Below are positions 13,701 through 28,400 of a DNA stretch of 64,000 nt, one piece after another. Within the stretch, counting starts at the first letter, position 1. Every line of letters starts with the position of its first letter. The stretch comes from Crambe crambe. Its lineage: Eukaryota > Porifera > Demospongiae > Poecilosclerida > Crambeidae. Made by a program: the position numbers and the translations under genes. The stretch spans positions 4,030,001 through 4,094,000 of the forward strand of contig OZ004591.1 in the NCBI GenBank assembly GCA_963924555.1, written 5' to 3'. The notes beneath the pieces are model-generated. The model had not been told where the DNA came from. It was given only the letters and a program-made list of their open reading frames with translations, and made no database searches.

Positions 13701-16700
13701 GGTAGCACTCTCTAAGTAGGGATGGCAGGTCAAAGTCCATAGGACAGTATAAACTAAAAACTCTTCTTTCTCTTCTACCCTTACTCTACAGGTTCTCAGA
13801 AGGCTACAGTGAATTATTATATCTACAAAGAAGAGAGGAGAATGTTCAAAAGCCAAAAATTCATTCGCCAACATAAGAAAAAAACGAGTTCTAAAATTGA
13901 CTTTTCGTTCTTTTTCTTTATCAGAGAGTGCGGTAGCACTCTCTAAGTAGGGATGGCAGGTCAAAGTCCATAGGACAGTATAAACTAAAAACTCTTCTTT
14001 CTCTTCTACCCTTACTCTACAGGTTCTCAGAAGGCTACAGTGAATTATTATATCTACAAAGAAGAGAGGAGAATGTTCAAAAGCCAAAAATTCATTCGCC
14101 AACATAAGAAAAAAACGAGTTCTAAAATTGACTTTTCGTTCTTTTTCTTTATAATAATAATAATAATGTATAAGATCGACGTACCGACTTACTGGCTATA
14201 GTCATCAAAATTCTGCTTTGGCCATCTGTTAGAGCGGCACCTAGAGGCTGATCTTTTGCTATTAGTTTTGACTAAGGCTCTACTTCACTATTCGATAGCA
14301 CTCGGAACACAGCTGCTAATCTTTCTACGCCATTTTGAAGGGGGCGGGGCTTATGGGCGGAGCCACGTAAGCTTAAGTTTAGCTATAGCCAAGGTCTTCA
14401 TTCATTATCTGATGATGTTCCAGTCACTCCTTGCTGAATTACAGTACAGATGCTCATCCTATAGTAGCATTATAGCCAGTACTGTAGTAGTGTAGTCAGC
14501 TCACTTCACCATGCCGTGTACATGTCATTTACATTGCTGTTGCTGTAAAGTTTTATATCAACAAAACTTAAATAGCTAAACAAATTCTTCAACCAGAGAC
14601 ACTGTATGTACCTACAAAAGAGGTTTATGTAGAGCTGGCTTTGTATAGTACTGTACTGTAGCCTCCCTCATTCAACTTCAAGCACTAAGAAAAAGGATAG
14701 AAACAAGTGAGCGTAAAAAATTTCTTCGAAATAAAAATGTGAAGTAGGGATGCTATTATAACTGCAGCTTCATTATGAAAATCAAGTACTGCAGCATCGA
14801 AGCAGTATGGCCCAAAAATCTAGCTGGAATATGTATTATAACTGCATGCAAGAGAGTGAATTTAGTGAAGTGACCCTTACCCATCATCAAGTACAAGATA
14901 CTATTCCTACTTCACTCCCATGATCAAGGGCCAAGGGAGTGAAGTAGGAATAGTATCTCGTACTTGATGATGGGTAAGGGTCACTTCACTAAATTCACTC
15001 TCTTGCATGCAGTTATAATACATATTCCAGCTAGATTTTTGGGCCATACTGCTTCGATGCTGCAGTACTTGATTTTCATAATGAAGCTGCAGTTATAATA
15101 GCATCCCTACTTCACATTTTTATTTCGAAGAAATTTTTTACGCTCATTATTATTACAAGTGAGCGCAAAAAATTTCTTCTAAATAAAAAGTTAAGTAGGG
15201 ATAGCCATAAAATATAGCTGCATTATTACTATTCCTATCACTCTCAGCCCTCCTAATTTCAGTAACCACACCTATATCCAACTTAAATCCCTACTTCACT
15301 CCCCCTTCAGCAACAACAAGTGAGTCAAGTAACCATCCATCACCAAACTCAAGAACCACAGCAATATTATCAAAATACTATTCCTACTTCACTCCTATTA
15401 GGCGTCCTAGGAGTGAAGTAGGAATAGTATTTTGGTAATATTGCTGTGGTTCTTGAGTTTGGTGATGGATGGTTACTTGACTCACTTGTTGCTGAAGGGG
15501 GAGTAAAGTAGGGATTTAAGTTGGATATAGGTGTGGTTACTGAAATTAGGAGGGCTGAGAGTGATAGGAATAGTAATAATGCAGCTATATTTTATGGCTA
15601 TCCCTACTTAACTTTTTATTTAGAAGAAATTTTTTGCGCTCACTTGTTTCCATTCTTTTTCTTTGTAATTAGATAGCTATAGCTAGAGTATAACATAACC
15701 GATTTATTATCTTCCTCTTGTAGGTACATAGTGCTCGTGATCCACAATTGAAGAAATTTGTGTATTATTCAATATCAAACTTAACAGCAATAGCAATGTG
15801 TGCATGGCCAAGCCTACCATACTGATTCCGAAGTATTTTTACTCAAGGAATTTAACTTATAGCTACATTTCATATTACAAAATAGCTTAAATTCATGACA
15901 TTTTATATGAAATCAAAGTTGACATGTTGGAGGTGCACACACTGGCATGATGAAGTGAGCAGACTACATACAGCCATGTAGGATGAGCATGTATACTGAG
16001 GAATGGCTGGAACACCATCTGACCAGGATAGATAGTTAGCTAAACTTGAAGAACTAGCTTAGCTATGGGAGCCTGAGATCAAAATTCACACTGACAGGTT
16101 GGAGGCACTGGCATGGTGAAGTGACAGAGCTAAGTACTGACTATGTGTAGGATGAGAATCTGTACTGAGGAATGACTGAAACACCATCTGACCAGAAGAA
16201 ATAGCTAGCTAAAATCTCAAAGTTGAACAGCTCTAGCTAGCGCGCACCTACGCGGCCCCGCCCCTTAAAATGGCGAAGAAAGATTAGCTAGTGTTGGATA
16301 TCACTGAATTGTGAAATAGAACTGTAGTGAAAACTAATAGCAAAAGATCAGCCTCTAGGTGCCGCTCTATCTGATCGCCATGTTATAATTGTGACAACTA
16401 TAGCCAGTTAGTCAGTACGCCGATCTGATTATTATTATGTTGAAAAACTAGAACAAAAGTCAATTTTTGAAATCGTTTTTTGTTAATGTTATAGAATGAA
16501 TTTTAGATTATTATACATTGTCCTGTCTTCTGTGTAGATGTAGGGATAGGGCCATGACTTGTGAGAACCTGTAGAGTAAGGGTAGAAGAGAAAGAAGAGT
16601 TTTTAGTTTATAGAGTCTTAATGACCTTTGACCTGCCATCCCTACTTAGAGAGTGCTACCGCACTCTCTGATAAAGAAAAAGAACGAAAAGTCAATTTTA

Positions 16701-17396
16701 GAACTCGTTTTTTTTGAATTTTCGGCTTTTGAACATTCTCCTCTCTTCTTTGTAGATATAATAATTCACTGTAGCCTTCTGAGAACCTGTAGCTAGAGTG
16801 AGAGTAGAAGAGAAAGAAGAGTTTTTAGTTTATACTGTCCTATGGACTTTGACCTGCCATCCCTACTTAGAGAGTGCTACCGCACTCTCTGATCCTTCAT
16901 CCCTACCCTTGTTTCCTTACTTTTTTGAGCAATGGTCATCCCTACATTTTTTTTTCATTTCACAGAAATGTTTTTTCCCTTATAATAATAATAATTGGGG
17001 GGGGGGGGGGGGGGGGGGGCTCTCTAATCCCCCCTTCCTATGCCTATGGTAGCTCTAGATAAAAAGATGCCCCAAATGTATTAGCTATTAGCTCTGCAGT
17101 ATTTGCCTCGGAGATTTCATCAGAGATATTGTACGAGCCGAAATGATTACTGGAAGGATGAATGCTGGTACTGTGTATGTTCCTAATTATATCAACACCC
17201 TGAGTGACAGCAAATGTAGTAGAGATGTACTTCATGTTTCTATATAGTGCACTGCAAAATGGCTGCTGTGTTGTAGGTTGAGTGCTAGCAGGTTGGAAAA
17301 TGACATACTATTTCAAATGTGTCATAGAGTCAAGTCAAAGGTAAGCAGTCGTTTCTGAGAAGTGTGATATTAGCATTTGAATGAACCATTTTTGAA

Positions 17397-17428
<32 letters not shown>

Positions 17429-20400
17429 TGATCAGATGAAAATAGCAATTTTAAAGTCACTGTAAAATGCTCTTCATACTTAATTCATAGTAATTGAAGG
17501 TGTTCTATTTTCAAGTCAGGAGTTGCTGATAGTACGTAGGAGGGAATTATGAAAGAAAATATTTATACTAGACAAATGCAATGCATTATGGGGTAAATGT
17601 GATGCACGTTTCATTTTAGCAAGGGTAAAACAGTGAGAATGCATGGCCTCTCTTTCTGAAGATAATCTCTGGTCTGTATTCTCTAAGCCTGGCCTCTCTT
17701 TTCTCAGCTATCTGTGACTAGTCTTGTGCGCGCAGCCCCCTGTAAAAATATAGGGATCTGGTCTAATCCATATACCTTTCTCGTTCTCAAGTCATGGTTT
17801 ATTATGATGCATAACTATCATTAAAAAAGTGTGAGCATAGATCCTGGATAGAATCGTTGCAGCTATGGAAAAGATGTCTGAGAAGAAACAGAGTTGCAGC
17901 TCAACATTGTAAGCAGTAGCCCAAACACTTCTCTCTTATAGAACCAGGAGAATGCAGCTATGGCTGCAACTTAATCCTTCATTTAGTGCTACTAGAGGAG
18001 ATACTATTAATACAGTAGACTGTTCTTGTCCACCTATCAAAGAAATATATATAATTCAAACTCCAGTAGCTAACATGCTAGTGTGGGGCTCGCCCCAACG
18101 ACTACTTTACATACTGCAATCTGATTGGTCAATAGGTATCAGAGAGTGCGGTAGTACTCTCTATGTAGGGCACGGAATGGGCGTGGCTTCTCTCATTCGA
18201 ATAATACAAACTAGACTCTCTGTATCTCTTCTATTCTTGCTATAGGCTCAGCTAAACTGCTTACATCTGGAAAACAATGCAGAAGATGATGACATGTCCG
18301 CTCAATCTCCTCCAGAACAGCATCAACAATCGGCACCAGCCGCCGTTTAAATCTGAAATTTTTATGATTCATTAATCAGATTCATCTTCTTGCCAGGCTG
18401 TAACTTCATGATCCTTTCACTTACGACAATGAAATTCATATCAACTTGTGCAATTATAACCACACAATGTGCTTTTACCGTCGTCACTCATATCGAATGA
18501 CTTTTCATTATAAACGGCCATTTATGACATCATTTGTCACGTGCACGTCTGTGACGATCACGTACATACGCACATGCCATCCCAGTGAGCTACAGTAGCT
18601 ATTAACTAAAACCATGATGGTCATAATAATTATATATATATATTTATAGTAAGAAAAGGTCACATAAAAAGGTAAACAAACAAGTGAAAACAAGTGCCAG
18701 GGTTGGCTACTTGTACTTTCCATTAGTGTTTGTCTGTAATTCAGCCTGTAACTGTAGCTATTAGTGTGTGGAAGATTAGCAACTATTGTAAAACTATTAA
18801 AGAGTCATCTATTATTGCAATTCCTATGGGGAAATATTCAGTTCGAGGCTGGCTGCATTGGCCCAACCACAATACTGCCAGCCATGAACTGAATATTTCC
18901 TCCCAATGAGTCATGCAATAATAAATTTAATGGGCCATCCATGCCATCCCTACTTAGAGAGTACTATAATATTGTACTCTCTGATAATTCATCCTTATCA
19001 CTGTGTCACCTGGGCCAATATTAAAGTCAGTCCCCTAGACTTTATCAATTATGGTACATAGTTATTGATGGATAGCTAGTTATTACTGCAAACTTCCTAC
19101 AATGGGTTCACATGCTCTATTTATTGTGAACTGACTGTTATACCTGGAGAAATACTTTAGTGTAGCCGATTTTCCAGTCATGGACAGTACCCAGAACTCT
19201 GTTGCAGAGCATTTTTGAGGTGTACTTGTAGTCTGTTACATCCACAAGCTTGAGGCCAGGTTGAAGGACACGATACCGTTCCACAAATTCACGAAAGGTG
19301 TGGCGAGTAGAATAACCTGCCCTTCGGATCCTAGCAAAGATAATAAGAGTTAAAATTGTGATTAAGAATGGGAATGTGACTAAATTTTAAATGAGATTAG
19401 GAAACTTTTGAAGAAAGCTATGTAGGGCAATGTGCACCATTAATTTTTATAATGAGTAAGTATTATTATTCATTTGTGCTTCAACTCCTTAGATTTTGCT
19501 GTTGAGTAATGCAAGTGGCAGGCAGCTGCATACATAAAAAGCTGTATAATGCTTATCACAAAGCACTTAGATAAGCCTAGTGTCTACTACAGAGAGTGGC
19601 TGTAGTTACAATTGGAGCATGCACATTATACACAGCGCCATGCACTTATCCAGATCAGAATAATCCACTTCATGTGTAAACTGTCAAAGTGAATTAGAAT
19701 TGAATCTGCATTGAATCCACATCCGGGTTGAATTCTGGATTCAATTCCTGGATTTCAATCCGGATAAGGCGTTCACACGTGCACTAATCTGGATTAAAAA
19801 GTGCCATGCAAACAGGGCTATACAGACACATACCCGGGGCATGTTGGAGTGTAGACCTATATATATATATATGTATTTTTAATGAGTCATGACCTGAGAG
19901 TTAGCTCACTCACTCGCTGAAATTAATGATTATGTGAGATCATAGAGTATGTGTACCATCAACAACAGCTGACCTGATAGTTTCCATCATGTCAGAGTAG
20001 TGCAGCTGTCTTCTGCATAGCTCCCTGTCGAAGGTCAGTGGTTTTTTGAACTCATTGGGTTTGATACAACGGACAAAAAATGGCTGATACTGACTCAGTG
20101 TGTTCATGAGTGCCTCCAAGGATCTCTTGAACTGGACACCCAACGTTGGTGATTTCTTATGAATTTCCACAGTCTGAAATAATATCATGGAAAGTAGATT
20201 CATACAATCATGCTAACATGAAATATTGGTAACAGTCGATGTGGAAATAGTGGTTTAGATTAGCATAAGGGAAAAAGCATTTCGTGAAATGAAAAAAGAT
20301 GTAGGGATGACCACTGCTCAAAAAAGTAAGGAAACAAGAAGGATGGAAATGGGATCAATCTTTGTTCTGTATATCCAGCCAACAATCCCTACATATACGT

Positions 20401-23400
20401 ACATTACTACACTATAATCTGAAGCTACCCGACGTATATGTAGGGATTGTTGGCTGGATATGCAGAATAAAGATTGATCCCATTTCCATCCTTCTTGTTT
20501 CCTTACTTTTTTGAGCAGTGGTCATCCCTACATCTTTTTTCATTTCACGAAATGCTTTTTCCCTTACTTGTTCCTGGTCTTTTTTCCTCTCTTTTATGGT
20601 TTTAGTTATGTATAGAGTTCATTCTTCTATGTGTATGCAGGGACAGATGAAAGAAGAATAGTTCTCCAATACTTCTCCAGCATACCAGCCCAATCATTAT
20701 CAACGAGTCAAGGTGTTGTGTTATTGTTGAGCTATACTTGGAGGTCGAAGATGCTGAAATAGAGTCTACCGTGGTGAATCTAAATCCCCGAGTCGATACA
20801 GTAGTCTATCATCAATGATCATTATCTAGCTAGCTAGAGACAGCTGAGTAATATTACTAGGGTATGTTCGTGTAACATATTCAATCGGCGAGCGAAGCAG
20901 TTGGTGAAAGTCATTTGTACTTTGACTTACTAAGATATTGCAGCTGCATACATAGGAGGCTGTATAATGCTTATCACAAGCACTTAGAAAGCCAAGCACC
21001 TACAATCCACTTAGCGCCTCTATGACAAAATGCTGTAGAAAGCAATAAGCTCTAGCTAGCTGTTTGTTTTAAGTGCTTGCTATGGGCATGTTTCATTTGT
21101 GGAGTCACATACGTGTGTATATATATTTATTCTTACAGACCACGCCCACTAGTACATTTCCCCCATAGACGAGCCGTTGAATAAATCCCCATATTCAACG
21201 GTTATATTCAACGGTATACTACGCATGCGCAGACTAGCCTAGTAACCTTTTTGGCCGACATTTCTGAAGATGATAGGCAAGCTTAATTGAATCTTACAGC
21301 GGTTTGTCGAAGTGCATTAGTTGTTTTTAGGGTCCGGTAGGCTGCTAGGTTTATCTAAAGTGCTTCGTGGTGAGTATTACAGGTTCTCATAATAGCTTCC
21401 TACGGACGATGTATGTTTTGGCTATAAACACTCCTTAGACTTGTTAGTTGTGACATATGTTGTGCACTGTAAGAATAAATCACTTATTACACTCGTCAGC
21501 TGTGAGATATGGCGAGATATTTCACTCGCCATCTCACGCTGACTCGTGTAATAAGTCATTATATATAGCTATTTATTCTTACAGACCACGCCCACTAGTA
21601 CATTTCCCCCCCATAGACCAGCCGTTGAATAAATCCTCATATTCAACGGTTATATTCAACGGTCTACTGCGCATGTGCAGACTAGCCTAGTAACCTTTTT
21701 GGCCGACATTTCTGAAGATGATAGGCAAGCTTAATTGAATCTTACAGCGAAGTGCATTAGTTATTTGTAGGGTCCGGTAGGCTGCTAGGCTTATCTAAAG
21801 TGCTTCGTGGTGAGTATTACAGGTTCTCATAACAGATCTAGTTAAGCTATCCCTACTTAACCTTTTTATTTAGAAGAAATTTTTTGCACTCACTTGTTTC
21901 TATCCTTTTTTCTTAGTGCTTGAAGTTGAATGTAAGTTTGTGTATGTAAAAAATTGAGTGACAGTATTGACTGTCACTTCAACTGAGAGTATGCAGTGAT
22001 TATTAATTTGACATGAGTCTACAGTACAGCCAGCTCTACATAAACCTTATCTTTTTCTTTTGTAGGTACATACACAGTTTCTGGTTGAAGAATTTGTTTA
22101 GCTATTTAAGTTTTGTCTATTATTTACTTTACAGCAACAGCAATGTAAACAGCAATGTAGCTAAATGACATGTGCATGGCATGCTGACTACATTACAGCC
22201 AAGTACTGGCTATAATACTACTATAAGATGAGCATCTGTACTGTAATTCAGCAAGGAGTGACTGGAACATCATCAGATAAGAATAAATAGCTAGCTAAAC
22301 GATTAAACTGATCTAGCTAGCTAAACTTAAGAAGCTTACGTGGCTCCGCCCATAACCCTTGCCCCCTACCGACGTGCGCTTCAAAATGGCGTTGAAAGAT
22401 TAGCTAGTGTTCCGAGTGCTCGAATAGTGAAGTAGAGCCTTAGTCAAAACTAATAGCAAAAGATCAGCCTCTAGGTGCCGCTCTAACAGATGGCCAAAGC
22501 AGAATTTTGATGACTATAGCCAGTAAGTCGGTACGTCGATCTTATACATTATAATTATTATTATTATTATTAGCTATTATTACAAGTGAGCGCAAAAAAT
22601 TTCTTCTAAATAAAAAGTTAAGTAGGGATAGCCTAAAATCTAACTGGGCTGTATAATGTACTGCAGCCTCGTATGAAAACAATCCCTACATTTACATTCA
22701 CTGCCTTTAGCTAGCTATGGGCCGTTGTAAAAGTAGGATTGTTTTCATACGAGGCTGCAGTACATTATATAGCCCAGTTAGATTTTAGGCTATCCCTACT
22801 TAACTTTTTATTTAGAAGAAATTTTTTGCGCTCACTTGTTTCTATCCTTTTTTTAGTGCTTGAAGTTGAAAGTAAGTTTGTGTAAGTAAAGAATTGAGGG
22901 TGGCAGTATTGATCATCATTTGAAGTGAGAGTATGCAGTGATTATTTGACATGAGGCTACAGTACAGTACTATAGTCTATACAAAGCCAGCTCTACATAA
23001 ACCTATCTTTTTTCTTTTGTAGGCACATACACAGTCTCTGGAAGAATTTATTTAGCTATTTAAGTTTTGTCTATTATTTAATATAAAATTTTACAGCAAC
23101 AGCAATGTAAATGACATGTGCATGGCTGGTAAAGTGAGCTGACTACACTACAGCCAAGTACTACTATAGGATGAGCATTTGTACTGTGCAATGCAGCAAG
23201 GAGTGTCAGGAAGATCATCAGATAAGAATAAATAGCTAGCTAAACGATTAAACTGAAGACCTAGCTTAGCTAAACTTGCTGCTGAACTGATTAGGCTGCA
23301 CTGTTGCACTTATACGTGACCCCGCCCACACGCTCCGCCCCCTACCGACGTGCGCTTCAAAATGGCGTAGATTAGCCGAGTGATATTAGACACGGAACAG

Positions 23401-25450
23401 GATTGGAAACTGTCTACGTCATGTGACGTCACGCCCATTAAGCTAATACATTTCGCGCGCATGCTATCCGCGTTGTAACCATAGAAAATTTAGCCCTATT
23501 GTCGCAATACATTTTCTGAGGAAGAGAGGTACAGACTTTGTGGGACTAGAGCTACGAGTGCAAGTACTTTTCTAGCAATTTTATCCTATAGAAGTTTGGA
23601 AGGTAAAGTTTCTTACTGGAATAGACTGAAAAAAAGAGTGTAGTAATTGTTCTTGGTGTAGGATATGTTGCTAAAGATTTTATAGGCCTACCAATTTGTG
23701 GGACTAGAACAGGACTCACATAAATTTAGAAGTCAAGTGTTTGGTATCTTTTAGTAGTATAATAGTTTGTCTATCGGATGATACATATTATATTGATTTA
23801 TAGCTGTTAGTTTTTTTTGATTGCAGTGTTAAACTATGGGTTAAATAGTTATTATTATTACATTTCTATTATTTATTTGCATTATCATGTTTTATTATCC
23901 ACTCCATAAAGCTCTCTGCACAAGAATGGGCATCTATAGATGGCTGGAGAGGAAGACTAAACTCTTCATCTTTCAAAATCCTTGAGATACTGAATCTCTC
24001 ATAGATTTGTACTGTCTAGCTAGATCTAGTATCATATTAAGTTTTATTATTTTTATAGAAACACAACATAGAAACACTCTAGCCCAGCTAATATTAAGCT
24101 ACTAGACTAATATCTACTCTGATATCTTTTGCAGAACTCATCCTCAAGGCATCATTTTGGCAGAGCAATGGTGACTGAAATCCACCAATATTCGGAAATT
24201 GCATCTTCAAGATATGCTGAGCAAGGATGATATGTTCATCACAGATCCATTTCCCACCCAGCACTATATTTTTCATCTTCTTTGGATCTTTCTCTACAAT
24301 AATATATTATGGATTGGTAGCTATTATAGTTGACTATTGATTTTGAAGCAAACTGTAGCAGATAATCTGTTTTGAGGGGAAGTTGACGAGGATAATTACT
24401 AGGTACCTCCTTATTCTGCACAATCTTAGTATGTAGCACAATGGTCCATTACAATTAATATCCTGACCTTTTGGGAACCAGTTTTGAGGGGAGATTGACG
24501 AGGCGAATTGCCAGGCATGAATTATCAATAGACATGGAAGGGAATCATTTCATCCTCAGCATGAATGACTCCCTAAATGGAAGGGGAGTCATTTCATCCT
24601 AGGCATGAATGGCTGCCTGAAAAAAACTATAGCCATAGAAGGAAGTCATTTCATCCTAGGCATAAATGGCTCCCCGAAAAATCAATAGCCATGGAAGGGA
24701 ATCATTTCATCCTCGGCATGAATGATTCCCTAAATTGAAGGGGAGTCATTTCATCCTAGGCATGAATGACACCCTGAAAAATCTATAGCCATGGAAGGGA
24801 ATCATTTCATCCTCGGCATGAATGACTCCCTAAATTGAAGGGGAGTCATTTCATCCTAGGCATGAATGACTCCCTGAAAAATCTATAGCCATGGAAGAGA
24901 ATCATTTCATCCCAGGCATGAATGACACCCTGAAAAATCTATAGCCATGGAAGGGAATCATTTCATCCTCGGCATGAATGATTTCATCCTATGCATGAAT
25001 GACTCCCTAAAAAATCTATAGCCATGGAAGAGAATCATTCCATCCTAGGCATGAATGACTACCAGAATATGTATGCATTAAAGTTCAAAGGAAGATGCAT
25101 CATATATAGTGCTTACACAAAGGACAGTTATAATAAAATATGCACAGTTTTGGTGAAACCAGTTCAAGCAATCTTCACATTCCACCATATCTCTGGCATC
25201 ATGCAGGCAGTCACAATATGCAGAATCTGACAGGAGCAGTAAATCCATGACACCATTTTTGTTGCTAGCCAGTTATATAGCTATACATAAAATTGTCCCA
25301 CAGGTTCATCATCATCATCTTCAGCATCAACTTCTTCCTGAGATAAATTAGCTACGTACGTAGCTACATGATTTATTGTGATCAGGCGCCAAGGCAGGAC
25401 AGGAATGACCGTGTGGGGAGTCATTTTCACCAGGGGGGAGTCATTTTCCG

Positions 25451-25482
<32 letters not shown>

Positions 25483-28400
25483 CCGTGACTTTGACACCGG
25501 CTTACTGGCTATAGTCATCAAAATTCTGCTTTGAGCATCTGTTAGGCTATTAGTTTTTACTAAGGCTCTACTTCACTATTCGAGCACTCGGAACACTAGC
25601 TAATCTTTCGACGCCATTTTGAAGCGCACGTCGGTAGGGGGCGTGGCTTATGGGCGGAGCCACGTAAGCTTCTAAGCTTAGCTAGGTCTTCAGTTTAATC
25701 GTTTAGCTAGCTATTTATTCTTATCTCAGTGATGATGTTCCTACAAAAGAAAAAGATAAGGTTTAGCTATGTAGAGCTGTCTTTGTATAGTACTGTACTG
25801 TAGACTCATGTCAAATTAATAATCACTGCATGCATACTCTCAGTTGAAGTGACAGTCAATACTACCACTCAATTCTTTACATACACAAACTTACATTCAA
25901 CTTCAAGCACTAAGAAAAAAGGATAGAAACAAGTGAGTGCAAAAAATTTCTTCTAAATAAAAAGGTTAAGTAGGGATAGCTTAAAATCTAGCTGGGCTAT
26001 ATAATGTACTGCAGCCTCGTATGAAAACAATTCCTACTTTTACAACTGCCATAGCTAGCTATAGGTAGTGAATATAAATGTAGGGATTATTTTCATACGA
26101 GGCTGCAGTACATTATATAGCCTAGCTAGATTTTAAGCTATCCCTACTTAACCTTTTTATTTAGAAGAAATTTTTTGCGCTCACTTGTATATATATATAT
26201 CTCGAGCTCCCGTTGACATGACCAGAGAGTGGCTCGCTTCGCTCGCCAACAATACTTTCGAATAATTGGATATCAAATACATGCGCATGCGTATTATAGA
26301 AAAGATGGCTTCCTAGTCGAGTGCTGTGCTCCGTAGTGTCTCCTTTTTCATCGACTCTTTCGAGGATCAATGAGTAGAAAAGATCGTAGTTGGTAGAATT
26401 TGGAGTGGATTTATCCAGAAATCATAGCTGTAGCTTGAGTGGTTCGAGAGATATGGTTGTCTAGAATCCAGCGATTTACCTGCTTGCCATATTTCTGAAA
26501 CGGTAAGCTCCCGTCCTGAAACTTGGTCTGCACATTCTAGTAGGCTGGATAATCATTCACAGTAGCTTTTGTTAGGTCTAAGAATTTCACTTTTGTATTA
26601 GTCTACAGGCGGCGCGCGCGGCCATCCGAGTCATCCCTACATATATAGAGAGTGCTACCGCACTCTCTGATATTGGCTCATATATGAATTAAATTTTAGT
26701 CTTGTATAGTATGCACTCATAATATGTACGTACCATTGCCTCTTCACCCTTGAAGAGAGTTGCAAGGTAAGTTGACTTGGTTGTGGCTAAAAGACAAAAT
26801 AAATCATGACTAAAAGTGTCTCTGTTCTTCTCCAGGAAGCCTTTGGCACCATAGTGTACATTCCCTGCAAAGTGCACAATACCAAAGGAATGCTCCAGGC
26901 TAGACCTGGGTTTGATGTAATGGGGATTGCTCGCGTGCTGTTTATGCAATTTATCCAACATAGAGAGATCTGTTCCCTATTCAGAGAAAGAAAGAAAGAA
27001 AGCATAATAGATAATACTGAAACTTCCATGAAAGTGTAGTTAATTTATTTGAGACAGTGAAATGGATGGAGAGTGGATGGAAGTTGTACAGTGGTTAAAG
27101 ATGGAAGGAGTGTTGCATTCAAGAGCCTCATTTCAGAGGGTTCTGAAAAGTGAGCTAATAATATAGCATGTCTTGTTATTACATACAATAATATAAATAA
27201 TAAATAGTATGTTTCTGCTCTTACAGGTACTCGTAGAGCTTCCCATCTCAGTACTTACTACAATCATACTAGAGCCAAAAATTATATGCTATTTTCTAGT
27301 TCTCAGCCTTTGTTAAGTAAACACAGGTAGTTCAGTGAAGCTAGTAGGACACCATTTTCTTTGTGTAATATTTGAACCAATAAACAAAAATTCCGCCCAC
27401 TGTTTTATGCGACACAATATCAATTTTCTATGTAAACATGTGTCTACATGGTCTCTGTTGTTGTCCATGTAGAGAAAAAAAAAAGGAAGAAGATGAAATC
27501 GCTTCTTACATACATTTTGGGAACAGCTTTCTTCATCTATGAGAGAGATAATATTGAGTGGCTTAGAGACCAACAGATCTAGCACATCTTGATTGTCCTT
27601 GAATTCAATATGTTCCCATCTGATGTTTTCTGGAGGTGTGTGTGTGTCCGGTTTTGTGTGTGTTGTGCGTGCATGTGTGTGTGTGTGTGTGTGTGCGTGT
27701 GTGCGTGTGCATGTGTGTGTGGGTAAGAAAGTGGTCCAAAGTGGTGAAAACAATGATGTACCTTTTTTATACTCAGTCTGCTCCAGCTTGAAGATATGAT
27801 GGACGAAGAACTGATGGAGGTTCTCGCTGCAAAAGTTGATGCAGAGCTGTTCAAATGAGTTGGACTCAAACGTCTCAAATCCAAAGATGTCCAACACTCC
27901 AATGCAAAGACGCTTCTGTGATGACTTCTCCTGAAAAAGAAGAAAATAATAATAATAACTACAGTAGAAAATTATTTTAGACATCATAATAATAAGGCTA
28001 CCTTCACACCTAGCTAACTTGAGCAGGAAATAAAACAAAACCAAATTTTACAGTTCTTTGCTAGTGGAGTCTGGATTTTACGAGAATTCACATTATATGT
28101 GTATAAATCAACTCAAAAAGATCTAACTTTCTTTCTCCTTCCTTTAGTTGCTATGCAGACTGCAATCCATGCCTGTTTTAAAATACAGTAAGTGATTGGA
28201 GTTTCCTATCCTGGGTATATAGTCTATAGTTGGTTAACCTTCCAGAAAGTTTAGTTCACTGATCACTGATGAAATCTCACATTATAGTTAAAACGTCCCT
28301 CTAGTTCATTCTCTCTTTAGAAATGTCACAACTTTAGCAGTCATACGTATAGATACTTCATGACTTGATGGGAAATATCCATACTGAGAAGGTTGAAGTT

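Larger units (their letters stand above)
12016..16983. mobile_element. nested foldback (palindrome) complex in myosin intron
   Basis: The outermost arms are 12016–12101 and 16893–16983 (reverse complements containing GTAGGGATGACCATTGCTC). Between them sit at least four further palindromes and a two-arm inverted repeat of about 570 bp per arm, listed separately. The whole 5 kb lacks coding sequence. Confidence 0.85.
21843..26190. mobile_element. second composite foldback in the 6.6-kb myosin intron
   Basis: The left arm (about 21850–22560) and the right arm (about 25496–25985) are reverse complements and are relatives of the 13118–14740 arms. Complete small palindromes sit next to the arms (22582–22839 and 25929–26188). 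The interior (23.4–25.5 kb) holds gene fragments and a minisatellite. Confidence 0.8.

Noticed and set aside
13358-14495. Repeated 78–142-codon frames ([12 protein letters not shown]…, [12 protein letters not shown]…)
   Set aside because: They lie in the arms and loop of inverted repeats, occur in mirrored copies and contain no known motif. They are by-products of the foldback elements.
24538-25056. Regular repeats considered as a CRISPR-like array
   Set aside because: Unit length and spacers vary, spacers are not unique, and the context is a eukaryotic intron.
27579-27902. His/Thr-rich minus-strand frame of 107 codons
   Set aside because: It reads the wrong frame of a myosin exon and then the (TG)n repeat of the intron.
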